From the NCBI GenBank assembly GCA_964617625.1, contig CAZTZL010000004.1, positions 14,614 to 78,613 on the forward strand: DNA of 64,000 nt. Reading direction: 5' to 3'. This stretch comes from CAZTZL01 sp964617625 (GTDB taxonomy: Bacteria; Zhuqueibacterota; QNDG01; DSAB01). The notes below the pieces were generated by a model. That model had not been told where the DNA came from. It saw nothing but the letters and a program-made list of their open reading frames with translations, and searched no databases. The translations under genes were made by a program, and so were the position numbers. This document shows positions 33,088 to 42,035 of this stretch, one piece after another (within the stretch, counting starts at the first letter, position 1; each line of letters opens with the position of its first letter).

Positions 33088-34224
33088 TTATGAATGATTA
33101 TTTTCAATATGATATTGATGGTAAAATGTTTTTCTCCATGTATCAAATGATTCGTTTAAAATAGCTTGTCTGGCCTTTCGAATTAGCTCAATGTAAAAAT
33201 AAAGATTATGAATGGATGCCAGACGGAGGCCTAAAATTTCTTCTGCATGAAATAAATGTCTGAGATAGGCTCTTGAAAAATGCCGACAGGTATAACATGA
33301 ACAACCCTCACTGATAGGAGAAAAATCCCGTTCATACTGGCGGTTCTTCACGACAAGCCGTCCCTGCCATGTAAAAACGGTTCCGTTCCTGCCGTTCCGG
33401 GTTGGAATCACACAATCAAACATGTCCACGCCTAAAGAAACAGCCTCAACAATATCTTCCGGTTTGCCTACACCCATAAGATAACGCGGTTTATCCACCG
33501 GAAGCAAATCCGTGCAAAGCGCAGTCATTTCCGACATGACCGATTTCGGTTCACCGACAGCCAAGCCTCCGATGGCATATCCGTCGAGTTCCAGTTCGAT
33601 CAGCCTTTCTGCACTAACCCTCCGAAGCGGTTCATACGTACTGCCCTGCACAATACCAAAAAGAGCCTGATTTTTCCCATGCGGCGGTTCCGTTTCCCGA
33701 TACCGGATCAGTGAACGTTCCGCCCAGTGAAGTGTCCGATTATTGGCTTTCAATGCATCCTCATACGAACAGGGATAGGAGGCGCATTCATCCAAAACCA
33801 TCATGATATCTGTGCCCAGATTTCTTTGAATATCTACCACAATTTCAGGAGTAAACAGATGATACGATCCATCCAGATGAGATTGGAATTTAACTCCCTC
33901 ATTGGTGATTTTCCGGAGCTCTGCGAGACTGAAAACCTGGAACCCTCCGCTGTCTGTCAATATGGGCAGAGACCAGCCTGTAAAACGATGCAGTCCGCCT
34001 GCTTCCCGGATAATGCCATCTCCAGGGCGAAGATAAAGATGATAGGTGTTCGCAAGGATAATCTGAGTTCCTATTGCCAACAAATCTTCCGGTGACAATG
34101 TCTTTACGGTTCCCTGGGTTCCCACCGGCATAAAGAAGGGTGTTTGAATCTTTCCATGCGGTGTGGATAAAACACCGGCTCTCGCTTTTGTCAAAGAACA
34201 TGTTTTCTCAAGCTTAAATTGCAT
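33088..34224 (-). CDS. tgt: tRNA-guanine transglycosylase
   Basis: Exchanges guanine-34 for preQ1 in tRNAs with GUN anticodons, 378 aa TIM barrel. Signature motifs: the catalytic DSGGFQVFSLAELRKI, the nucleophile Asp region GGLAVGEPK...MGVGKPEDI and VDMFDCVIPTRNGRNG, and the zinc site CSCYTCRHFSRAYLRHLFHAEE. Together with the QueG-like protein at 25.9 kb it points to queuosine modification. Located between radA and yajC with a 4-bp gap from radA. Confidence 0.96.
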   Translation of the reverse strand: MQFKLEKTCSLTKARAGVLSTPHGKIQTPFFMPVGTQGTVKTLSPEDLLAIGTQIILANTYHLYLRPGDGIIREAGGLHRFTGWSLPILTDSGGFQVFSLAELRKITNEGVKFQSHLDGSYHLFTPEIVVDIQRNLGTDIMMVLDECASYPCSYEDALKANNRTLHWAERSLIRYRETEPPHGKNQALFGIVQGSTYEPLRRVSAERLIELELDGYAIGGLAVGEPKSVMSEMTALCTDLLPVDKPRYLMGVGKPEDIVEAVSLGVDMFDCVIPTRNGRNGTVFTWQGRLVVKNRQYERDFSPISEGCSCYTCRHFSRAYLRHLFHAEEILGLRLASIHNLYFYIELIRKARQAILNESFDTWRKTFYHQYHIENNHS

Positions 34225-34228
34225 CGAT

Positions 34229-35587
34229 TCAAATCAGTTTCTGAACGGCTTCCCGGACCGTATGGACACCGACCAGTTCAAGTCTTGTCTTGTTTCGCAA
34301 CGCTTTCAAACCGATATCGGGCAGAACAAGTCTATTGAATCCAAGCCGTTCTACTTCTGCAATTCTTCTTTCGATTTGAGAAACACCGCGGACTTCGCCG
34401 GACAGGCCGACTTCTCCAACCATCGCAGTCTGCGGGTCGATTGGCCGGTCTTTGAGACTGGATGCAACGGCGACAGTGACCGCCAGATCCACAGCAGGTT
34501 CTGTGAGACGCAGCCCTCCGGCAGCATTGATAAATACATCCTGAGTCCCGAATTTCAGTCCGACACGTTTTTCGAGAACGGCCAAAAGCAGGGCGAGTCT
34601 CCGATGCTCGATCCCTGTGGATGTCCGCTGAGGCATACCGTAACTCGTGGGAGAAACCAGAGCCTGCACTTCAACCAAAAGCGGCCTCGTCCCTTCCAGA
34701 CTGACCGTCACAACGGTTCCCGAAGCCTCTCCATGTCTTTGTGAAAGAAGATATTCCGAAGGCTGGGTAACTTCGATAATGCCTTTATCCGTCATCTCAA
34801 AAAGCCCGACTTCATTCGTCGATCCGAAGCGGTTCTTTACAGCACGAAGAAGGCGATACGCATGCTGCTCATCCCCTTCCAAAATCAGTAAGCCATCCAC
34901 AAGGTGCTCAAGTACTCGCGGACCGGCAATACTGCCTTCTTTTGTGACGTGACCGACCAGAAAAACAGGAATTTGTTCTTCCTTGGCGACCACGCTCAAT
35001 GTGTATCCGCAAATGCGCACCTGGCTTACATTGCCGGGCAGGCTTTCCATTTGAGATGCATATACCGTCTGGATTGAATCGACGACACAAAAATCCGGTT
35101 TCTCCTGTCTGAAAACGGATGCGATGGATTCGAGATCCGTCTCCGCCAAAAGACGCAATCTGTCGGAATGAATGGACAGTCTATCCGACCGTATTTTAAT
35201 CTGTTGAAGCGATTCCTCGCCTGAAATGTAGAGTACATTTTTCCCCTGACTGGCGATGAGAGAACAAACCTGCAGTAAAAGAGTGGACTTTCCGATACCC
35301 GGCGCCCCGCCAACCAGAATGACAGAACCGACAACGATTCCGCCGCCGAGCACCCGGTCAAATTCTTCTGTCCCTGTTTTGATCCGGGCAAACTTCGGAT
35401 CCTGAATTTCATCCAGCAAAACAGATTTCGGAACGACCTGTGATGTTCCTGCGCGTTGCCTGGAGACAGGCTGGATTTTTTCCTCAATGAATGCATTCCA
35501 GGCGCCGCATTCAGAACATTTTCCCATCCATTTCGGGGACGTGTATCCGCAGGACTGGCATACATATTTGGTTCGTTCTTTTTTCAT
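34229..35587 (-). CDS. radA: DNA repair protein RadA/Sms
   Basis: Branch-migration ATPase of 452 aa in homologous recombination. N-terminal zinc finger CQSCGYTSPKWMGKCSECGAW, RecA-like core with Walker A GGAPGIGKSTLL, the RadA-specific KNRFG motif (VKNRFGSTNE) and a C-terminal Lon-protease-like domain (INAAGGLRLTEPAVDLA). Domain order and length are normal. It is the first gene after the repeat-rich gap at 35.6-35.9 kb, and its transcript probably continues into tgt and yajC. Confidence 0.96.
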   Translation of the reverse strand: MKKERTKYVCQSCGYTSPKWMGKCSECGAWNAFIEEKIQPVSRQRAGTSQVVPKSVLLDEIQDPKFARIKTGTEEFDRVLGGGIVVGSVILVGGAPGIGKSTLLLQVCSLIASQGKNVLYISGEESLQQIKIRSDRLSIHSDRLRLLAETDLESIASVFRQEKPDFCVVDSIQTVYASQMESLPGNVSQVRICGYTLSVVAKEEQIPVFLVGHVTKEGSIAGPRVLEHLVDGLLILEGDEQHAYRLLRAVKNRFGSTNEVGLFEMTDKGIIEVTQPSEYLLSQRHGEASGTVVTVSLEGTRPLLVEVQALVSPTSYGMPQRTSTGIEHRRLALLLAVLEKRVGLKFGTQDVFINAAGGLRLTEPAVDLAVTVAVASSLKDRPIDPQTAMVGEVGLSGEVRGVSQIERRIAEVERLGFNRLVLPDIGLKALRNKTRLELVGVHTVREAVQKLI

Positions 35588-35681
35588 TTTAAATAAATCA
35601 CAAAATCCTATGGAAAATTCAAATATTCAATCCTAAAGGCTCAATGCCAAATACTCAATAACTTTTTTATCAACCTAAACT

Positions 35682-35861
35682 ATTTCATCGAGCATTGAAA
35701 ATTCAACATTTAGCATAGAACAAGTTAAAACATAATCCGACAATTTACTAATTGTTGCTTTATAATATAAAATGTTCAGTGTTCATTGCTCGATGCTCAA
35801 TGTTCAACGGTTTTTTCGGTTGAAATATTTCATTGAGCATTGAAGATTTAACATTTAATAT
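35682..35861. repeat. Cluster of degenerate ATTGAGCATTGAA-type repeats
   Basis: In this 280-bp gap two 35-bp direct copies occur at 35682-35716 and 35827-35861, matching at about 30 of 35 positions by eye (core CAT[CT]GAGCATTGAA). Between them (35770-35808) lie inverted copies built from the same words (TGCTCGATGCTCAATGTTCA). A 16-bp stretch at 60805-60820 and the last 30 bases of the window carry similar words, so this is a dispersed repeat family. No gene is seen in the gap. Confidence 0.65.
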
Positions 35862-35868
35862 GCATAAT

Positions 35869-36594
35869 TTATATATAACTCTTCATAAATGCTTTCACCA
35901 TCGGGTGGTTACTCTTTCTCATTTTTGCTGGTGTATCCTCGAAAACGATCTGGCCTGAATGCAGCATCACAATCCTGTCTCCAACCTTCAACGCACTGTA
36001 CATATCGTGTGTCACAACAATCGAAGTAATGCCCAGCTCTTTGCTGGTTTTAATAATCAAATCATTGATTGTATCGGCAACGATCGGATCGAGTCCCGTT
36101 GTGGGCTCATCGAACAGAACAAATTCTGGGTCCATGATGATTGCCCGAGCAAGACCGACCCGTTTTTTCATCCCTCCGGAAAGCTCGGACGGCATCTTGT
36201 CATTGATTCCGGAAAGGCCAACCACGGCCAGTTTTTTCTCTACACGTTTTTGAATTTCTTCAGCGGATAATTTGGTGTGCTCTTTTAGCGCCAATCCAAT
36301 GTTCTCTTCAACGGTCATGGAATCGAAAAGCGCTGAATTCTGGAACAGCATTCCAAATTTTTCTCTGTAATGGAAAAGTTTTTTTCTGTTTAATGTGGTG
36401 ATTTCCACATCGTCTACAAAGATATGGCCTCCATCGGGTTGAATTAAACCGATAATCGATTTAAGCAATACGGTTTTCCCGCAACCGCTCTGCCCGATGA
36501 TGACCAGGGTTTCTCCCTTGTTTATACTCAAGTTGACATTCTTTAGTACAACTTTGTCATCAAAGTATTTTTTTAATTTTTCGATTCGAATCAT
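35869..36594 (-). CDS. mlaF: ABC transporter ATP-binding protein, MlaF-like
   Basis: Nucleotide-binding subunit of an Mce/Mla-type phospholipid transporter, 241 aa. Walker A is GQSGCGKT, Q-loop follows in MLFQNSALFDSMTVEEN, signature LSGGMKKRVGLARAI, Walker B FVLFDEPTTGLDP and the H-loop Thr-His (VVTHDMYSA). The TVEENIGL and GMKKRVGLAR sequences are typical of MlaF rather than drug exporters. It is paired with the MlaE permease immediately upstream (2-bp gap). No Mce-domain MlaD gene follows; the next 280 bp are repeats, so the substrate-binding subunit must be elsewhere. Confidence 0.9.
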   Translation of the reverse strand: MIRIEKLKKYFDDKVVLKNVNLSINKGETLVIIGQSGCGKTVLLKSIIGLIQPDGGHIFVDDVEITTLNRKKLFHYREKFGMLFQNSALFDSMTVEENIGLALKEHTKLSAEEIQKRVEKKLAVVGLSGINDKMPSELSGGMKKRVGLARAIIMDPEFVLFDEPTTGLDPIVADTINDLIIKTSKELGITSIVVTHDMYSALKVGDRIVMLHSGQIVFEDTPAKMRKSNHPMVKAFMKSYI

Positions 36595-36596
36595 AA

Positions 36597-37385
36597 TTAA
36601 AAAAGAATCACTGCTAAAATGTAATCACTGATAAGAATAAACGCCGATGAAAAAACAAAAGCTTTAATTGTTGCATGCCCAACACCTTCCGCTCCACCTT
36701 CGGTTCGGAATCCGATTGAACATCCAACAAGGGCAGTTCCACCTCCAAAAAACAAAGCTTTTACGATACCGGAAAAAACATTATACACTAAAAAATAACG
36801 TTGAACACTGCTAAAAAAAGTCGTTGAGGAAACTCCCAGCAAAAGGAGCGCCACTACCCCTGCACCAATATGTGCAATCAGGTAAGAATAGATTACCAGA
36901 ATAGGAAGCATGACCCACCCTGCAGTAAAACGCGGTGCAGCGAGATAATTGATCGGATCGATTGCCAGTGTCTCAAGGGCATCAATCTGTTCAGTCACAC
37001 GCATCGTTCCCAGTTCCGCAGCAATAGATGCTCCGACACGGCCTGCAATGACCAGCCCTGTCAATACCGGAGACAATTCAATGAAAATCGCATAACTGAC
37101 TGCTGCACCCAGAAAATCGTACGTAGACATTCCCGGTGCAAAACCTTCAAACTGATAGGCGGCCTGCCAGGAAGCAACTGCTCCCGTAAATATGCTGACT
37201 ACGGAGACTAGCGGAAGAGAATTTACACCGATTTTCAGCATTTGCTTGAGCACCAGATGGCGATGCTGAAAAATATAAACTGTGCCGCGCAATATCCTGA
37301 AAAGCATAATCGCCATATAGCCCATTTCTCTGAAGAAAGAGATAATTCGATCTCCAATCCAGAAAAATGGAGCGTTAATCGTCAC
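36597..37385 (-). CDS. mlaE: ABC transporter permease, MlaE-like
   Basis: Permease subunit of 262 aa, about six membrane segments. Motifs: FTGAVASWQAAYQF, VIAGRVGASIAAELGTMRVTEQIDALE (the conserved MlaE cytoplasmic coupling region) and GFRTEGGAEGVGHAT. With MlaF it should move phospholipids between inner and outer membranes to maintain outer-membrane asymmetry. It starts 4 bp inside the nadD stop (ATGA-type overlap), so translation is coupled to nadD. Confidence 0.92.
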   Translation of the reverse strand: MTINAPFFWIGDRIISFFREMGYMAIMLFRILRGTVYIFQHRHLVLKQMLKIGVNSLPLVSVVSIFTGAVASWQAAYQFEGFAPGMSTYDFLGAAVSYAIFIELSPVLTGLVIAGRVGASIAAELGTMRVTEQIDALETLAIDPINYLAAPRFTAGWVMLPILVIYSYLIAHIGAGVVALLLLGVSSTTFFSSVQRYFLVYNVFSGIVKALFFGGGTALVGCSIGFRTEGGAEGVGHATIKAFVFSSAFILISDYILAVILF

Positions 37386-37966
37386 AGATACATCCCCCTG
37401 TCATGAATAAAAGCTTCAACTTTCCGAGGCACCCAGTATCGAATTGATTTTTGTCTATATACACGTTTCCGGATTTCTGTTGAAGAAATTTCCATTTTCG
37501 GGACAGAAACCCACTTCACCTTTTCCGAATATTTTTCTTTACTTCTTCCCTTTTCAAAACCCGGCCGTTCAATCACCAGTACTTCAATACTCGACAATAT
37601 TTCTGCGGGATTTCTCCAATTCCTGATATCGTAAAGACTGTCGGAACCCATAATCAAAAAGAAAGATCCTCCTTTCCATGTTGCCGATTCCTGAAACCAT
37701 TGAATTGTCTCAACAGTGTACGAGATCCCGCCACGCCGAATTTCAGTATCTGAAACATCAAAACGCGAGTTATTTTCAATCGCCAGTTTAATCATTTCAA
37801 GCCGCCTGTCAGGCGGGGAAATACGGTTACTGTCTTTATGCGGCGGTACTGCAGCAGGAATAAAAAAAATACGATCTAAATGAAAATCACTGGAAACGGT
37901 TTCGGCAATAATCAAATGGCCAACATGAATGGGATCAAATGTTCCTCCAAATAATCCGATCTTCAT
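37382..37966 (-). CDS. nadD: Nicotinate-nucleotide adenylyltransferase
   Basis: Makes nicotinic acid adenine dinucleotide in NAD synthesis, 194 aa. The nucleotidyltransferase signature GGTFDPIHVGHL is at the N-terminus and ISSTEIRKRV, the second ATP-binding motif, near the C-terminus; PPHKDSNRIS lies between. Length is normal. Its stop overlaps mlaE and it starts directly after bamD, so bamD-nadD-mlaE-mlaF form one tight run. Confidence 0.95.
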   Translation of the reverse strand: MKIGLFGGTFDPIHVGHLIIAETVSSDFHLDRIFFIPAAVPPHKDSNRISPPDRRLEMIKLAIENNSRFDVSDTEIRRGGISYTVETIQWFQESATWKGGSFFLIMGSDSLYDIRNWRNPAEILSSIEVLVIERPGFEKGRSKEKYSEKVKWVSVPKMEISSTEIRKRVYRQKSIRYWVPRKVEAFIHDRGMYL

Positions 37967-38776
37967 CTATTGATTCAATCCCTGATAATTAGCATTCTTT
38001 TTATTTAAACTGTCTTTTATACTGTTCAACTTCAATTTCGCTTTAAATACATACGGGCTTTGTGGATGTTTTGTCAGGAGAGCATTAAATGCTTCTTTTG
38101 CCTGTTCCCACTCCCCCATCCGTCTGTACGATTCCCCTTTCCAGTACAGCGCATCATCACTAAAGGGCGTGTCATAATATTTTTCAAGAACCGAATCAAA
38201 AGAAATGATTGCTGCGCGATAGTACCCCATTTTCCGATAGAGGTCTCCGGCTTTATATTCTTTTTTTGCCAATTTATCTCTGCATTCGGACAACATTTTC
38301 TCAACCTGTTCTCTTAATTTGGAGTCCGGATACTCTTCAAGAAACAACTGAAATTGTGTAATTGCTTTTTGCGTATAGTCCTGATCCAGTCCATAGACAG
38401 GTGCGAGCTTGTAATAACACATTCCGATTTTGAAAAATGCATCATCCACATATTCACTGCTTGGCAGACTTTTAATTAATTTTTGATATTCACCTACAGC
38501 CAAGATGTAATCTTTTAAATAATAATATGATTCACCCAAATAATATTGTGCTTTTCCTGTAATCCGGTGTCCCGGATTATTAAGAACGACGATTGAAAAT
38601 TGCATCTTTGCATTGTAATAATCCCTGTGGTCAAAAAATTTCATGGCATAGTCAAACTGTTCTTCGGGAGTTAATCCCGACATACTGAATTTTTTCCCAT
38701 AGCATCCGAATAAAGAAAAAATTAGCAACATGGATAAAATGAACGTCAAACCTGTTCCAAGACGATTGAATTTCAT
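37967..38776 (-). CDS. bamD: Outer-membrane assembly lipoprotein BamD-like
   Basis: Lipoprotein of 269 aa. Signal peptide with lipobox LFGC (Cys24), followed by five TPR-like helical pairs, for example RITGKAQYYLGESYYYLKDY, VDDAFFKIGMCYYKLA and DDALYWKGESYRRMGEW. This is the YfiO/BamD layout, the subunit that with BamA inserts beta-barrels into the outer membrane. Gene context (lnt, barrel protein, mlaE/F) fits envelope biogenesis. The tandem TPR pattern could also suit other TPR lipoproteins, but the lipobox and length favour BamD. Confidence 0.88.
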   Translation of the reverse strand: MKFNRLGTGLTFILSMLLIFSLFGCYGKKFSMSGLTPEEQFDYAMKFFDHRDYYNAKMQFSIVVLNNPGHRITGKAQYYLGESYYYLKDYILAVGEYQKLIKSLPSSEYVDDAFFKIGMCYYKLAPVYGLDQDYTQKAITQFQLFLEEYPDSKLREQVEKMLSECRDKLAKKEYKAGDLYRKMGYYRAAIISFDSVLEKYYDTPFSDDALYWKGESYRRMGEWEQAKEAFNALLTKHPQSPYVFKAKLKLNSIKDSLNKKNANYQGLNQ

Positions 38777-38793
38777 GGTGACTCCTAAATGCG

Positions 38794-39450
38794 TTACGAA
38801 CTTCTGATTAAATAAAAAAGACAGGTCACAGCACCCATCACACCAAGCACAACTATCGGTTCAAACCAGCGGCGTAGTTTCTCTTCATCCGGAAGACTGG
38901 GTTTTCCAATCACAATGCTTCCCTCTTCAACATCGCCAAGATGAACGACCGGTACCTGATCTTCAATATGATCAGTCAAATCGCCCATATAAACAAATTG
39001 CCCCGTAGAGGAATGGAGTGCTCTTAAAGATAGTTTCAATTCAGCCATCCTCTGCACCTTCCCCTGTTTAAACAAAGTCCTCCCAACATATTTGTGGTAC
39101 TTCACACCGACATCCCAAACATGCAGAGAAAGACCGAGTCCGTTCCTGGACGTATCACAGGAATAAAATATTTGAACCCCGGATTCCAAAAGAATCCGAT
39201 AAAACCGATCTAAAACAAACCGTTCGACTTTACTATCTTCTTCATCATGGCCGATACAGACCGTATCTCCCTCACTTAATTCCAAACACTTTACTGCCTC
39301 TCGGGCAACACGATCAACGAGCGATGATAACAACTCTATATTCCGCGGGTAAAACTTTCCTTTCTGATCACAAAAAGAACACTGAAATAATGCGAGATTT
39401 AAAAAAACAATACATTGAATGATGATCAGCTTTTTCTTTGATACTTTCAT
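38794..39450 (-). CDS. Predicted envelope protein of unknown function
   Basis: Exported protein of about 218 aa. From ATG 39450 it has a signal sequence (KLIIIQCIVFLNLALFQCSF), a soluble alpha/beta domain, and one C-terminal transmembrane helix (FEPIVVLGVMGAVTCLFYLIRS) preceded by IVIGKPSLPDEEKLRRW. The frame can open at 39537, but that overlaps the barrel gene by about 60 bp and puts the hydrophobic segment internally, so 39450 is preferred despite a poor SD. The middle, with DTVCIGHDEEDSKVERFV, faintly resembles envelope assembly proteins such as CsgG/FlgO-like folds. I do not recognise the family. It lies between a barrel protein and BamD. Confidence 0.55.
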   Translation of the reverse strand: MKVSKKKLIIIQCIVFLNLALFQCSFCDQKGKFYPRNIELLSSLVDRVAREAVKCLELSEGDTVCIGHDEEDSKVERFVLDRFYRILLESGVQIFYSCDTSRNGLGLSLHVWDVGVKYHKYVGRTLFKQGKVQRMAELKLSLRALHSSTGQFVYMGDLTDHIEDQVPVVHLGDVEEGSIVIGKPSLPDEEKLRRWFEPIVVLGVMGAVTCLFYLIRSS

Positions 39451-39473
39451 ATTGGTAAAGAGTTCCCTGCTTG

Positions 39474-40469
39474 TTATATCCTTATAATACAGGACAGTAA
39501 AAACCATCTCCCTGTCAATTGATCGTTTTGCTGCCACACCATTGCTGCATTCAATCCGAAAGTTGGATGAAAAAAGGAGCGTTCACCTGGTAAAATCGAA
39601 TTCCAGTTCAAAATACCCATCCCGAATGAATAGGTATTCTCATTGTTCTCCCTGTCACGAAAATACCCACCTCTTAAAGCAATATGATTAAAAGGAATTA
39701 TTTCAATACCCATATGGGGTTCACGCGTGATCCCTTTCCCTTCATCGCTCACATTCCGAACATCCAGCATCAAAGTCAACGGTTTCCAGGGTGAATATGA
39801 AATTCCGATATTCAGCGTTTCATCAGCGATTCTTTCCAGAACCATACGGTCATTTGCATATTCATTGGGCAAATCAAAATAGCACAGTCCGAAACTCATA
39901 TTGGATCTTGGATGAAGAATGATACCATATCGATAGCCGAATTTAACCTCCTTCTTCTCGATATTTCTGAAAAATAATTCACCGGCCATTCCAATAGAAA
40001 CACGTGGGGCTAATGCCAATGAAAATCCGAAACTTGCATTGGTCTGCCATTCATAAAACGACGCGTCCAATATGTCGCTCCGTGCCAGACTTTTTTCATT
40101 GTTCAATGTTTCCTCGCCCCAGAGAAATCCAACGTTGAGTTTTCCAAAAGAAATACCTCCACCCCGGACAATCCATCCGACTGGCGTTATCCAATCCGAA
40201 TAGTTGCCCTGATTTTTGATAATTAAAAGCGAACCCAAAGGATTTAAAAACAAAGAGACCTGAGTTCTCTCCGAAATGGGAGCGATTGAGAAACCAGCTG
40301 GATTAAAATCAAGAGAAGCGAGGTCATCCTGTATTGATACAAAAGCGCCCCCCACACTCAAGGATCTCGCTCTAACGGTACTTAGTGTGACCATATGATT
40401 ATTGCCACCCAATAGATAATGGGGAAACATAAAAACAACAATAGAAAATGTGATGTACATCCTTTTCAT
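39474..40469 (-). CDS. PorV/PorQ-like outer-membrane barrel protein
   Basis: Exported protein of about 331 aa with signal peptide (RMYITFSIVVFMFPHYLLGG) and many amphipathic beta strands. The N-terminal signature RARSLSVGGAFVSIQDD...LDFNPAGF is the hallmark of UPF0164/PorV-PorQ and related FadL-like barrels. In type IX secretors PorV helps cargo release; in other lineages related barrels have unknown transport roles. The start is either ATG 40481 or ATG 40469; the latter gives a cleaner signal. A second member of the same group is at 50377. Immediately downstream of lnt. Confidence 0.75.
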   Translation of the reverse strand: MKRMYITFSIVVFMFPHYLLGGNNHMVTLSTVRARSLSVGGAFVSIQDDLASLDFNPAGFSIAPISERTQVSLFLNPLGSLLIIKNQGNYSDWITPVGWIVRGGGISFGKLNVGFLWGEETLNNEKSLARSDILDASFYEWQTNASFGFSLALAPRVSIGMAGELFFRNIEKKEVKFGYRYGIILHPRSNMSFGLCYFDLPNEYANDRMVLERIADETLNIGISYSPWKPLTLMLDVRNVSDEGKGITREPHMGIEIIPFNHIALRGGYFRDRENNENTYSFGMGILNWNSILPGERSFFHPTFGLNAAMVWQQNDQLTGRWFLLSCIIRI

Positions 40470-40511
40470 ATTGCAGCCCATAAGGTGGTTACCAAAAAAA
40501 ATCGAACCTGC

Positions 40512-42035
40512 TTAATGCCGGTGAAAATATCTGTTATAAACAGTTAAAAACAATAACAAACTGCTTACAATACCAATAAACCAGGGGAATAGAAAACCAT
40601 ATTTAGTGAAAAAGGTATCCTGTTTTTTTAACGAAATAAAAGAATTCACCACGGCCTCTTTATAGATATTCGATGCTTTGTGCATCCTCCCATAAGGATC
40701 GATGAAACACGAAATCCCCGTATTTGCACATCGCACAATCCAGACACGGTTTTCAATGGCACGAAAAATAGCAATGCGGGCGTGTTGAAACGGCCCGGAT
40801 GTTTTTCCGAACCATCCATCATTGGTGATAATAATAAGAAATTGAGCCCCCTTCCTGATAAATTTTCTCACCAGATAGGGGAATACGGATTCATAACAAA
40901 TCACGACAGAAAAACGAACCAACTTCTTTAATGATTTCGGCATAAATTGAAATACGACGATCGAATCACCAACAGCATAATTCCCGACACTTAAATCCAG
41001 AACCTTGTCAAGAAAATTGTACCAAACGGGTATTTGATCTGCCAGAGGCACCCGTTCGCTGAAAGGAACGGGGTGAATCTTATGATATCTATCGACATTC
41101 CAATAATTTGGACGGATCAAAAATGCCGAATTGTATCTATTGAGTTTGTCTTTGTTTATCCACTCGAAATCCTGCGTGCCGGTCACCAGCGGCACATTCA
41201 TTGAATCCACCTGTGATTTGATTTTTTGAAAATAAGCGATTCTGTATCGGATATAACAGGCAGTGGCCGTTTCGGGCCACACAATTAATTCCGGATTAGA
41301 TTTAAACGCCTGCCGGGTTAATCTGTCATAAACAGAAAAATTGGAATCAAGAAAACCGGCATCCCATTTCTGATAAGGATCAATATTCCCCTGAATCAGA
41401 GAAACATTTATTTTGGGATCATTGTCCAACGGCCTGGTCAGCTTGAACTGCCCATACCCCAGAGGAACAATGACGCAAACGATAAGTAACAAAATCCATC
41501 TTTTAACAAGTTGCCTTTCTTTCAAATTAATGATAATAAAATAGAAAATAACATTCATGGATACAACCCAGAATGAAACCGCATAAGCGCCAAACAAATC
41601 TGCGAATTGAATCATTGTGAGATAATCGCTCTGCGTATATGCCATTAAATTCCACGGGAAACCCATTGATCCAACAGAGGAAATGATCTCAACCCCCGTC
41701 CAAACAAAAGGAGCCGCCCACAATGATTTTTCTCCCCAGTTTTGGAATAACCAGAATTGAACCAATGCAAAGAGACAAAAATAGGATGCAAAAATAATCA
41801 AGGCACCGAATAAACCACCTATGGTTGCCCAGCCGATCCAGTATAACGTGCCGCTTCCCCATATCAATCCAATTACATACCCTCCTGCAATTACAGTTGA
41901 GATCTTCTTTCCCTGTAAAAAAAAGAAAAAAGGGATTAGCACGATCAATGCGACAAATCCAAATGGAAGAGGAGGAAAAGCTAAAATTAAACCGATGCCC
42001 GTAATGAACATCAAAAAAATATCTTTCCGGCTCAA
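40512..42035 (-). CDS. lnt: Apolipoprotein N-acyltransferase
   Basis: Inner-membrane enzyme of 507 aa that adds the third acyl chain to lipoproteins, needed for export of lipoproteins such as BamD. The N-terminal membrane region (about 6 helices) is followed by a nitrilase-like periplasmic domain: catalytic Glu in VWPETATACY, Lys near KIHPVPFSE, Cys in ICYESVFPYLVR, and the loop GWFGKTSGPFQHAR. The C-terminal helix is present. Start overlaps the ruvX stop by 4 bp, so translation is coupled. Confidence 0.95.
   Translation of the reverse strand: MSRKDIFLMFITGIGLILAFPPLPFGFVALIVLIPFFFFLQGKKISTVIAGGYVIGLIWGSGTLYWIGWATIGGLFGALIIFASYFCLFALVQFWLFQNWGEKSLWAAPFVWTGVEIISSVGSMGFPWNLMAYTQSDYLTMIQFADLFGAYAVSFWVVSMNVIFYFIIINLKERQLVKRWILLLIVCVIVPLGYGQFKLTRPLDNDPKINVSLIQGNIDPYQKWDAGFLDSNFSVYDRLTRQAFKSNPELIVWPETATACYIRYRIAYFQKIKSQVDSMNVPLVTGTQDFEWINKDKLNRYNSAFLIRPNYWNVDRYHKIHPVPFSERVPLADQIPVWYNFLDKVLDLSVGNYAVGDSIVVFQFMPKSLKKLVRFSVVICYESVFPYLVRKFIRKGAQFLIIITNDGWFGKTSGPFQHARIAIFRAIENRVWIVRCANTGISCFIDPYGRMHKASNIYKEAVVNSFISLKKQDTFFTKYGFLFPWFIGIVSSLLLFLTVYNRYFHRH

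Noticed and set aside
35682..35861. Repeat cluster as a CRISPR array
   Set aside because: Only two degenerate direct copies with inverted copies between, no regular spacers and no cas genes.
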